From: Prostheceraeus crozeri | Taxonomy: Eukaryota > Platyhelminthes > Polycladida > Euryleptidae | NCBI GenBank assembly: GCA_907163375.1 | Contig: CAJQUW010001797.1 | Location: 1 to 64,000, forward strand | Reading direction: 5' to 3' | Length of the DNA stretch: 64,000 nucleotides | Shown: positions 55,992 through 64,000 of the stretch, piece by piece | How positions within the stretch are numbered: the first letter of the stretch is position 1 | Layout of the letters: each line of letters starts with the position of its first letter | Notes under the pieces: model-generated | Told to the model about the DNA's origin: nothing | What the model saw: only the letters and a program-made list of their open reading frames with translations | The model's database searches: none | Program-made: the position numbers and the translations under genes

Positions 55992-58900
55992 TCATTCTAC
56001 ATCACCTGTGACAGGAAGGCATCTCCTTCTCTTCGACGGTGGGGGAAGACCTAGGCTATAGTGTCCATATGGTAATGATAAATTTTTATCCAGCCAACAG
56101 CGCTTATCCTCCCAAAGTGAAAGACCTCGCTTCCTAAATGATTTTGTGCTAACTATGTGATTTTTTGAATTTATAATTGTCATATCTTCAGTTGTATCAT
56201 TCTCACTATAATAGACACTCCTATAGTCATCATGTTTCAATTTTTTAACTGCTGCTCTCTGAATTCCTTTTGCACGTTTGATGCTATGATTCGTAGAGTC
56301 TAGATATTTCATGGAATACATTTTCGGTTTTAGTAGGATCATTTCCTCAAGCAACTTTCCAGCAAACTCATCCTTAAAACAATCTAATCTAGCTTTGTTT
56401 GTAGTTGAGTATAGTCGGTGATGACTGTCATAGTTTGAAGAGTCAAACTTTTCACCGAAGTATAGAAGTATATCTTCCAGACGGACAGATGGTGATGTGT
56501 ATAAACATAGGAAGAAACTGTCGGTATCACCTCCACAAAGCCGCGTTCTATTTATCAGTGGACACCCTTTTAGATCATTGTAATATAATTGATACATTTC
56601 CAACTTACTATAGTCAAGTACTGCTTGACCAACATATATTAATTTATTTAAAACTATTGAAGGTTTGTACATTTCCATACCAACCAGATCTTCATCAAAT
56701 ATTTTGTGTTGAACATAGAGAGGATGATTTGACAATTTCAGTAGTTGTTTCTCATTGTTGACTAGTTTAAATTTTTTCCTTCTCCTTACATTTTCCATTG
56801 TTTTACCATATAAAGAATTATTTTTCAATTTGTAGAATGACTTTTCGAAGTCAGTGTTTGATTGAGCCCTCTTTTGAGAGTTCATATCAATGTATGTTTT
56901 TAACCAAGGCTTTTGTGTGAATTTTATGCCACTATGAATCTTCTTGATTCTCATGCCCATGGTCAAGTAAAATTTTAAAATTGAGTAGTGGACTACATAA
57001 TTTTCCCTATCAAATTGATGGAGCAGAAGTTTCTTGATAGAAGAAAAATGTGTATTTGGTCTTACTTTTTCATATAGATTTTTCATATAGTGTGAAAACA
57101 TTCTCTTTTCAATCATCTGCATTTCTGGAGCTAATGGGAAATCGGCAGTGTCATCATGAATGGCTGCAGGATACTCTAAATCTAAATCAAAAATGTAGCC
57201 GATTTCACCATCATCATCTATATTTTGAACATTTTCTTCATTTAAAAAATTATCTAATTCACTTTCATTCAACCATTTGAAATTTGAGTGGGGTAGATTC
57301 CTACTGAGTGAAGAACCGTAAAGGTTATTAACATCTAAGTAGGTCAAATGTCGACTTTCATGTATATTATTTCCTAATTCTTCAATGCGTGCACGCGCTC
57401 GGTGAATGTTGGTGAAAGTCATACCCCCTCTAATTCCTCGTTCAAATAGATTGTACATATTTTCATCTTGTATGTAGTGTGGGGGATCATTGGAAGAGAA
57501 ATTTAGTGCTGAGGTAAAGCTAAGATGTGGGAGACTGACAAAATGTACAGGGTCGACTTCATCCTCACGTTGACTCAATGCTCTAAACACTTCAAATATG
57601 TCTGCCAACAATAAAACATCTAACTTCAGATATGCCAGCATGTAATCACCAAATGTGCTACAATTAAATTCAATCCACGCCTTGTTAGCGTGTTCATATT
57701 CACTATCGGAACAGTGCTCACGAGTAAGATCATTATAGAATTCAAATTGTGGTGGTAGACAGTCTTCCGTCAACGTGTTTAAGTTTTTGAAGTATGAATA
57801 TGGAAACACTCCCTTCTGATATAAAACATTATCACTTAATTGTGGAAATTCTACCCTTAATGTCTCTACATGCTCATACGTTTGCAAACCCTTGGCTAAT
57901 TCACTCAAGGATGCACTTAGAAATTGATATGAGTCTAAGAATTTTAGTTTAAAGTATACTGTCTTCCCTTTGTATTCATTTACAGGGACACTGGCGGATA
58001 AAGTTATATATTTTTCAGCAGTTGCTGCTACAACATCTAATTTCCAAGACTTCATTCTTCCAATCGCTTTATAGCAAACGATGTGGCTATCATAATTTTT
58101 AAAATTGTGGAAAAATATGGGGAGCTCCCGTCTGTTAAGTCTTAACCGGAGATTGCATTTCCTACATAATGTTTGCCTATATCGTCCGGTGATATGATCA
58201 TGATCACGAACTTTTATGACTTCATCGCTGAATTTTGATTTACATTTGTTGCAACATTCTGCATTCTCATGGCGTGCTTTTTCATCCGCTGACAGTGTCA
58301 TTGGCTGCCTAGTTGTTGCACATTGGTTGTCATATAAGTCTTGGGCTACAGTTTCTAAGTGGTGCAAGAAACCAATAATGTAATTTTCACCTTCAAAGAG
58401 GTAATACTTGTTTTCAAATTTTGATTGAAGGGCATTATGCCAGACATGATAAGCTCCAATGGCCGCAGGTTTATGTATTTTATTATCAATGTAGCACTCT
58501 ATATCTGCATAAATTACTAAAGGAGGACTTAGTTGATATTCCATGCTACTTGTTAGTACTTTTAGATCTGTCGGCATTTTTTCTATTTGTGCTTTTCCTC
58601 GAATGCAAAACTGGAAATGTCGTTCTAGTGTTGTCTTATATGTGAATGACTGAGTGCATCTTTCGCAGAAGTATTTATGTCTTTTTAAAGTTCTCCTATA
58701 CAATCTTGACAGCTTTGGAATTCCACAATAGTGTGCTGCTCCATTGTTTAGAATTAGCAAAATATTAACCGTTTGCCTACCAGTAAAGTTACTATTGTAA
58801 CGAACACCTTTGAGTCCATTTTCATAAAAGTGAATGTTAATTTTAATATCATTATTTTTCTCAAATTTTGGAATATCTTTGATTGATACTGGTGTGGAAA

Positions 58901-59849
58901 TGCCTTCCATATTTAGCTCAGATGTCCACTCACTATATGATTTTACTTCATTCCTTGAATAAGGTACTTCATTATAATGCAATATTGATAAAACTGCATA
59001 TAGGAAGCAATCATTTGCATTTGAATTAACATTAATGACAGCTTTAGAGTTTTTTAACTTCTTTGGTAGAGGAAATGATTGTCCACCTGACAGTATTGGA
59101 CTTGTTATTACATTGAACTCTATATTTTGTACATCATCTATAATCCAATTGCTACCCTTTTTTGTGAAGGCTTCAATATGATTTATTAGACTATTTAGAT
59201 GATCCTGAAACCAAGCATCATAGTCATAAATATAGTTTGAGGATGATGAGGTAAAGTGTGCGAGAAAAGTTTCTTCTTCTTGAGGATTAGAACGGACATA
59301 ACGAATTTGTGCAATCAGACGACCGCGCAATTGATAGTTCCTTAGTAAGTCAGACACTAAATTCCCTAACATGGAACGCATGCTTTCTAAAAATGATGTT
59401 ATGTCCACAGTAGGTGTTGTTGGCGTGATATCATACACACGTGCATGGCCATTGAGTGCGCTTTCACTGAGACTAACAGTTCCATAGTTATTATGCATAT
59501 TCATCTCACTATTTGTGTTATGTACATTCATATGCTGTCGAAATCTACTTATAGAGTTATACGTTTTGCCACACCGAGAGCAGTATTGCATAAAGTTTTG
59601 TATGTTAGTTGAAGCGCTGGTTGTTGGCTTAGAAGTAGATCTATTTTGATTATTTGAATTTGACTCTGTTATGCTATCATTCGGTTTATTATTGCATACA
59701 AGTTTATGCCTCTTAAGATTATCCATCCTATTCGTCTTATATGGACACTTGCTACATTGATACGTTTTTCCTAACTTACAAAATTTTTCATGTCGTTGCA
59801 AATTGCCTATGAGAGTGAACACTTTTCCACACTTGGTACAGACAACCAT
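55992..59849 (-). CDS. polB: Protein-primed family B DNA polymerase with extra domains
   Basis: 1285 residues. N terminus: C2H2-type fingers at about 4-24, 32-52 and 90-110. Residues 270-385 hold NDCFLYAVLSILH (C281) and AHYCGI (H373), a cysteine-protease-like pair. A further finger lies at 395-415 (CERC...H...C). 3'-5' exonuclease: YADIEC (D449, E451), FHNFKNYDSHI (D587) and YLKLDVLLLAD (D744). An HNH/endonuclease VII-like insert lies at 533-566 (CNKC, RDHDHITG, CRKCN). Polymerase: YLDVNNLYGSS (D839), KLKNNSLYGKTMEN near 1010 and GGDTDS (1106-1111). Later KRAKG. Replicates the element by protein priming. All catalytic motifs intact. Promoter at 59880-59928. Confidence 0.94.
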   Translation of the reverse strand: MVVCTKCGKVFTLIGNLQRHEKFCKLGKTYQCSKCPYKTNRMDNLKRHKLVCNNKPNDSITESNSNNQNRSTSKPTTSASTNIQNFMQYCSRCGKTYNSISRFRQHMNVHNTNSEMNMHNNYGTVSLSESALNGHARVYDITPTTPTVDITSFLESMRSMLGNLVSDLLRNYQLRGRLIAQIRYVRSNPQEEETFLAHFTSSSSNYIYDYDAWFQDHLNSLINHIEAFTKKGSNWIIDDVQNIEFNVITSPILSGGQSFPLPKKLKNSKAVINVNSNANDCFLYAVLSILHYNEVPYSRNEVKSYSEWTSELNMEGISTPVSIKDIPKFEKNNDIKINIHFYENGLKGVRYNSNFTGRQTVNILLILNNGAAHYCGIPKLSRLYRRTLKRHKYFCERCTQSFTYKTTLERHFQFCIRGKAQIEKMPTDLKVLTSSMEYQLSPPLVIYADIECYIDNKIHKPAAIGAYHVWHNALQSKFENKYYLFEGENYIIGFLHHLETVAQDLYDNQCATTRQPMTLSADEKARHENAECCNKCKSKFSDEVIKVRDHDHITGRYRQTLCRKCNLRLRLNRRELPIFFHNFKNYDSHIVCYKAIGRMKSWKLDVVAATAEKYITLSASVPVNEYKGKTVYFKLKFLDSYQFLSASLSELAKGLQTYEHVETLRVEFPQLSDNVLYQKGVFPYSYFKNLNTLTEDCLPPQFEFYNDLTREHCSDSEYEHANKAWIEFNCSTFGDYMLAYLKLDVLLLADIFEVFRALSQREDEVDPVHFVSLPHLSFTSALNFSSNDPPHYIQDENMYNLFERGIRGGMTFTNIHRARARIEELGNNIHESRHLTYLDVNNLYGSSLSRNLPHSNFKWLNESELDNFLNEENVQNIDDDGEIGYIFDLDLEYPAAIHDDTADFPLAPEMQMIEKRMFSHYMKNLYEKVRPNTHFSSIKKLLLHQFDRENYVVHYSILKFYLTMGMRIKKIHSGIKFTQKPWLKTYIDMNSQKRAQSNTDFEKSFYKLKNNSLYGKTMENVRRRKKFKLVNNEKQLLKLSNHPLYVQHKIFDEDLVGMEMYKPSIVLNKLIYVGQAVLDYSKLEMYQLYYNDLKGCPLINRTRLCGGDTDSFFLCLYTSPSVRLEDILLYFGEKFDSSNYDSHHRLYSTTNKARLDCFKDEFAGKLLEEMILLKPKMYSMKYLDSTNHSIKRAKGIQRAAVKKLKHDDYRSVYYSENDTTEDMTIINSKNHIVSTKSFRKRGLSLWEDKRCWLDKNLSLPYGHYSLGLPPPSKRRRCLPVTGDVE

Positions 59850-59879
59850 GATTATTGATGAGGATTGAAATTAGCAAGC

Positions 59880-59928
59880 CCTTATATACATCTACCAGCT
59901 AATGACGTCAGCGTCATCACCAGCCAAT
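59880..59928 (-). promoter_or_regulatory. DNA polymerase promoter: ATTGG, CRE, TATATAAGG
   Basis: Read on the minus strand: ATTGG (59928-59924), TGATGACGC, the perfect CRE TGACGTCA (59910-59903) and TATATAAGG (59888-59880), then the ATG 31 bases downstream. Same parts list as the promoters at 45874 and 47145. Confidence 0.7.
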
Positions 59929-60024
59929 ACCGTATGTTCCGATCTGTTGTAAAGACAAAACACATATAATTTCAACAATTATTTTTTTCAAAAAAAGAAG
60001 AAAATAAAAGTTAAAGTAATAAAG

Positions 60025-62038
60025 TTACAGTCTGACACATTTAACAATACCACTATGGTAGAGTTTTAGGTGACTGCAGCTGTCACTACAGCCACCCAAA
60101 TCGTCCATCCTCGTAAGGCGCACTCTTCTGATGCCATTTTGGGAGCATTCCAGGTGCACAAGCGTTTCTTTTTTATGCTGTTGGCTGGTGGTAACTTGGG
60201 AGGCCAACAGGAGGTTTGATTGAGTAATATTTCTTAGAGACTCAATCAAACCTCTATTGTCCTCCTCCAACTTAGCCTCGCGGGCCTCAGCCTCCTTTAG
60301 GCGCTCTTGGCAAGGACGGAGTTGCACCTCAACGTCTTGTACCTCTTCTGCTGTCGCGTCGAGATCCACATCATACTGCCGGACAGGGAGAGCAGCTGGA
60401 GGTGCGGGCGCAGCAGCGTGAGGGGAAGGATCTGCGGCTGGGATCGGACAGGAAGGAGCTGCGGCTGGGATCGGAGAAGAAGGAGCTGCGGCTGGGATCG
60501 AAGAGGAAGGAGCCAGTGTCATCATCGGCGATAATGGAAGGCGCACACTCCAGCTCGGAGAAGCCCGGATGTGGCTGAACGAGACTTCCTCCTGAGATGC
60601 ACACATCGCGGAGTCCTGTAATCGAAAGAAACAATTGTTTATCATCTATTTAGCATTTTACCATTGATGAGATACAAAAGTGAATTTCTCTTACCTCCGG
60701 CTGGATTGTGACCTTCTGATCGGTTCCAACCTCCGTCTCACGGGGCAACGAGTCATTCTAAAAGATAAATCAATCTATTACAAACAAAAAACATATTTTA
60801 ATAGAAAATTCTGTACTCATGCAGTTGACCAACTTTGATACTTACATTTGTAACAGGATCATCATCCTCATCGGAAGAAGATGTCGGGGAAGAAGTCGCT
60901 GACGACGTTTCCTCATCAGATGAAGTCGCTGATGAGGTTTCATCGTCCTCTGATGAGGACTCCCGAATAGGATACGGCTTTTCCTCATTCTCTTCCACCG
61001 ATGTACTGGTCGCTGGCGTCGAAAGGAAACTTCGATGCTTCCTGAGGGACAGCGATCGCGCAACCTGCAGAGAAAAATAATATAACATGTTCGCAACTCA
61101 TTGAGAAGCATACATGTTCTTGGAAATACTTCATGCATTGAGAAATATTATTGACAAATAACTAAACAATGACACTTACGGGACTAGGAAGACACATCTT
61201 CTCCGGTATACTGTTCACACCTGTAAACAGCTGAAGAAAAGAACATATTCAATTTCGCATAAAGAGCTAATGAATAACTTTAATACTTACATTTCTCAAG
61301 CATTCAGCCGCTTTCTCCTCTTCAAAACTGATACAATTCTGTTGAGGCAACTCACTCTGAAATGTTGTGACAATGTTGAAATACTTTTTACATGATAGAA
61401 TAATTAATGGAGTAAATGTATTCTCACATTTTTAGTGACGATCTTTTTCTGAATTAAGACCTTGGTCTTCTTAGGAGGAGGCATCTCATCATTATCCTGA
61501 AATGATTAAACGATATATGTTTTTATGTATAATGGACCAATAATTAATTTATTCGGATTTAAGAAGCTATCCTTTGAAGGTTTTATGTATGATTGGCAGA
61601 ACTCACCTCAAAATCGCTTAAGGTGTCATCGATGAACTGTCGTGACTTGGGGGCTTTCTTTGGGGCTCGGGACTTGATAGGTTTCTTTATTGCTGTAGGC
61701 TCATCAACCTGTGAAAGGACACCTTCCATCGGCCTCTCCTTTTGAAATAACCGCTCCAACCTCCTCTTTTCAGCCTTTGAGGTGAGGTTGATTCCCTTCC
61801 TCCCATTTTGTTGAGCACATGGTGTATGTTTCTCAATGAATGCCTTAGAGGCTTCGGTATTAACCTTTTCAGTACTCCGTTTATATGACTTGCAGGTTAG
61901 GCAGTACAGATACGTGCATTCACTTTTGAAGATACAGTTCTTGTGGCCGCTCTTATTAGCATGTCGAACGGGTATTTTGCACGTTTCACAGAAATGAAAA
62001 ATTAGGCGCTGTCGTGCAAGACTCTCTTGTCGGACCAT
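60025..62038 (-). CDS. Seven-coding-exon gene, unknown 496-residue product
   Basis: Exons: 62038-61607, 61496-61428, 61356-61291, 61230-61180, 61064-60846, 60757-60695 and 60615-60025 (stop). Every intron is GT-AG with donors GTGAGT, GTGAGA, GTAAGT (three) and GTAAGA, 60-115 bp long, and every exon is a multiple of three, so all introns are phase 0. The product has a cysteine-rich N terminus (CETCKIPVRHANKSGHKNC, CTYLYCLTCKSY), a basic segment, a Ser/Asp/Glu-rich exon 5, an Ala/Pro repeat (SSPIPAAAPS) and a coiled coil (CQERLKEAEAREAKLEEDN). No family recognised; perhaps nuclear. Either a host gene beside the Polinton or a captured one. Confidence 0.75.
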
Positions 62039-62680
62039 CTCTGTGGAGGAAAAAAATTTGATTATAATTTTATCTCTTATTAAATGAGAACTCATTTATA
62101 TATCACCAACAAAACATTATGAAGTACTAACTTGATATTGAATAAATCTTAGAAAGATTTGAAATCTGAAGTTGAAATTGAAACCGAAAGTCGAAAGTTT
62201 AATTTTCATTCGAAGACGGTTTGCTCATAGAAAGAGTTGAAATTTACAAGTAGCTGTCTTGAAATTATTTAATTTCGAAATTAATTTGATGAAATGAAAG
62301 TGAAATTTCGAAAATTTCAACCAATCCTCAATTTGTTTAATTAAACAAGTTTGAATTTTATACATCTGTTAGCAGATGACAGACTGAATATTTAAAATGG
62401 ATGAAGGCTTTATTTAGGTATCTTTTATTTATAAACAAACTGTGAAAATCTTGTTGATTCAAATACACTTACATTTAAACTGATATATTCATGTCTCTCG
62501 CTCAGTGACTTAATATAGGATGAAAAATTAAAAAAAAACATGGTTAATAATATAACATAAAGTGTTCCTATCCTAAAAACCCAAGCTTCTATATTTAAAG
62601 CTATTTGGTTATAAAAACTTAATAAAGTTCCTACTCCCGAATATCCTATAAAGTAGCACAACATGACAATGAAACTCACT

Positions 62681-62840
62681 TCAGAATTGTAATAAGAACC
62701 GGAGAACGGAGGAACGAAGAACGACGTCTGTTATGGACACTAAATAATTTGAAAATGAGTGAAAATTCGTTGTGTGCAACTTCTTTATATATGAAATTGA
62801 CAAAGCAACTATGAACAAAGACCTTATGACATCACATCTT
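62681..62840 (-). promoter_or_regulatory. Promoter and 5' UTR exon of the multi-exon gene
   Basis: Minus strand: a CCAAT (near 62845), CRE-like TGATGTCAT (62834-62826) and TATATAAAG (62791-62783), then an exon ending at a GTGAGT donor (62679). The matching acceptor CCACAG lies at 62041, just before the ATG at 62038, giving a 640-base leader intron. The exact transcription start is inferred. Confidence 0.5.
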
Positions 62841-62845
62841 GGAAT

Positions 62846-63110
62846 TGGTACGGTTAAACAAAATTGATAACTCAAACAAGAATTGGAACAGCTGGTTTAT
62901 TTTTAACCTTAGAAATGGAAGTGCCATCATATGTGTTGAAAGATTTCTACATGTAAACAGTAGAGTGAATTCAAAGTAATATGAACTGATGGACTGATGG
63001 ACTGATGTATTATTTGATATACATGTTATTATTAATAGTCATATAATGATTCATATTTGAAGTTATAAAACGTGTGGTTTGAATAGAACATTAAAATTTG
63101 AATTAAGCGC
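62846..63110. other. Non-coding flank
   Basis: AT-rich; a short triplicate of ACTGATGG lies near 62985-63005. If the Polinton extends this far, its right end should be here, but no inverted terminus was found. Confidence 0.35.
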
Positions 63111-63210
63111 TAAATTTCGAAAATTCAAATTTCGCGCCAAAATTCGAATAATCAAATCTAAAGATTTTTTCGAAAATTTGAATTTCGCGCCAAAATTCAA
63201 ATAATCAAAT
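63111..63210. repeat. 53-bp tandem pair with TTCGCGCCAAAATTC
   Basis: Two copies (TTCGCGCC at 63131 and 63184) of an AT-rich unit ending ATAATCAAAT; directly abuts the telomere-like tract. Confidence 0.8.
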
Positions 63211-63220
63211 TAAAATACTA

Positions 63221-63326
63221 GGTTAGGGTTAAGGGTTAGGGTTAGGGTTAGGGTTAGGGTTAAGGTTAGGGTTAGGGTTAGGGTTAGGGTTAGGGTTAGG
63301 GTTAGGGTTACGGTTAGGGTTAGGGA
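63221..63326. repeat. Telomere-type (TTAGGG)n tract, about 17 units
   Basis: GGTTAGGGTT continues for about 105 bases with three variants (TTAAGGG, TTAAGG, TTACGG). Sequence continues on both sides, so it is interstitial rather than a chromosome end. Confidence 0.95.
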
Positions 63327-63360
63327 AGCAAGAAGAGTATCTATGGCACCCGGAACCCAT

Positions 63361-63456
63361 GGGCAAATAAATTTTCGAGTGCGCGAAGCGCACGAAAAAA
63401 TTTATTTACCCTATAATCCGAAAAATTTCGAGGGCGCGAAGCGCCCGAGAAATTTT
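63361..63456. repeat. Two hairpins with GCGCGAAGCGC tips
   Basis: Hairpin 1 (63361-63409) pairs AAATAAATTTT with AAAATTTATTT around GTGCGCGAAGCGCAC. Hairpin 2 (63423-63456) pairs AAATTTC with GAAATTT around GGGCGCGAAGCGCCC. A run of ten C follows. Foldback ends of an unknown repeat. Confidence 0.8.
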
Positions 63457-63549
63457 GAGGCCCCCCCCCCAACTAGCATTTTTAGTTGTAAAACTTTAAC
63501 TTTGAAAATTTGTAAACTTAGTCATTTTTGTAAAAAAACTTGGAATTTT

Positions 63550-63935
63550 TCAAGTTGCATACAGATGCATACAACTAGGATTTTTTCATCAAATGGGTAC
63601 ATACAATATATCATTCGAATGCTCTTTTCATGCTGATTCTAATGGTGTATTGTATGACACATGTATGACATATAACTAGAGAGCTACATGTCTTTAAAGA
63701 ATGGCTAAAAACTTAGTGAATTTAAAAATCTAACATTTGTCTGCTTGCATACAGTTGCATACAACTAGGATTTTCCCATCGAATAGGTACATACCTTATA
63801 TCATTCTAAAGGTCTTTTCATTCTCATTCTTATGGTGTCGTGTATGACACATGTATGATATCATCCTGGACTGCTACAAGCATTTTAAAATTAACAACAT
63901 AACTGTTTCTTTAAAAGTTATATGTTCCTATTTAT
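63550..63935. repeat. Tandem repeat, period about 190 bp, two units
   Basis: GCATACAACTAGGATTTT, GGTACATAC, TATATCATTC and TGTATGACACATGTATGA recur in order near 63570-63675 and 63760-63870. It may continue beyond the window as a satellite. Confidence 0.75.
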
Positions 63936-64000
63936 TTCAAGTTGAAGTCTTCATACTTGATTTTTTTGTTTCAATTCAGTTATTGAACATCATTAATTGT

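Larger units (their letters stand above)
45340..62840. mobile_element. Polinton/Maverick element (adintovirus-like)
   Basis: Hallmark genes are present and open: integrase with chromodomain, packaging ATPase, adenain-like protease, double jelly-roll major capsid, minor capsid-like protein, basic core protein and protein-primed family B polymerase. Capsid-side genes run on plus and replication-side genes on minus, converging near 54.7 kb. Limits given are those of recognisable element promoters, not of terminal repeats: I found neither the long inverted termini nor the 6-bp duplication. The segment beyond the polymerase promoter (above 59.93 kb) is included only because its promoter resembles the element's. 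Intact core genes imply recent activity. Confidence 0.85.

Noticed and set aside
62425..62679. Hydrophobic 84-codon minus-strand frame resembling a membrane protein
   Set aside because: It has no ATG at its start; its first codon is the GTGAGT splice donor of the leader exon, so it is probably intronic.
63221..63326. Chromosome end
   Set aside because: At least 670 bases of non-telomeric sequence follow the tract.

Overview
The window looks like nuclear DNA of a bilaterian invertebrate; I cannot name the phylum. Supporting signs are low GC content, a large-exon protocadherin ending at a GT-AG splice donor, a second gene with seven coding exons and short introns, a vertebrate-type (TTAGGG)n tract, and many eukaryotic transposons (hAT, piggyBac-like, Tc1/mariner-like MITE, non-LTR fragments, a Crypton-type recombinase and a Polinton/Maverick). 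Several long repeat arrays carry scattered single-base indels, so some frameshifts reported here could be assembly errors.

Layout: 0-7 kb is mostly non-coding, with an inverted repeat (1.6-2.3 kb) and a 260-bp MITE (5.4-5.65 kb). 7.3-9.8 kb is one long minus-strand protocadherin exon. 10-36 kb is gene-poor: LINE remnant (14.7-15.05 kb), foldback repeats (15.8-18.2 kb), a 32-bp satellite of about 105 units (18.5-21.8 kb), a decayed piggyBac-like element (22.9-25.4 kb), a 31-bp minisatellite (25.4-26.2 kb), a hAT-type MITE (27.3-27.9 kb) and a 2.1-kb polypurine tract (29.6-31.7 kb). 36.25-42.87 kb is a dead hAT element with an exact 8-bp target-site duplication, containing a 5'-truncated LINE. 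43.0-44.34 kb is a frameshifted Crypton-type tyrosine recombinase beside two strong palindromes.

45.3-62.85 kb is the main content: a Polinton/Maverick whose core genes are open. Plus-strand genes: an IAP-like UBA-RING protein, two overlapping unknown ORFs, a small basic protein, an unknown 244-residue protein, packaging ATPase, a conserved 200-residue protein, chromodomain integrase, minor capsid/penton-like protein, basic core protein, major capsid protein and adenain-like protease. Minus-strand genes: a two-repeat TATA-binding-protein (TBP)-like protein overlapping an unknown gene, and a 1285-residue protein-primed DNA polymerase with extra zinc-finger, cysteine-protease-like and HNH-like segments. 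Upstream on the same strand lies a seven-coding-exon gene whose promoter resembles those of the element.

How it fits together: polymerase and integrase would replicate and insert the element; ATPase, protease, major and minor capsid proteins and core protein form a virion module. The most unusual part is a regulatory layer: an element-encoded TBP-like protein, several element promoters with a TATATAAGG-type box plus a CRE/AP-1-like site, and three tandem hairpins with covarying stems between the polymerase and the TBP-side genes. I found no Polinton terminal inverted repeats, so its exact ends are unknown.
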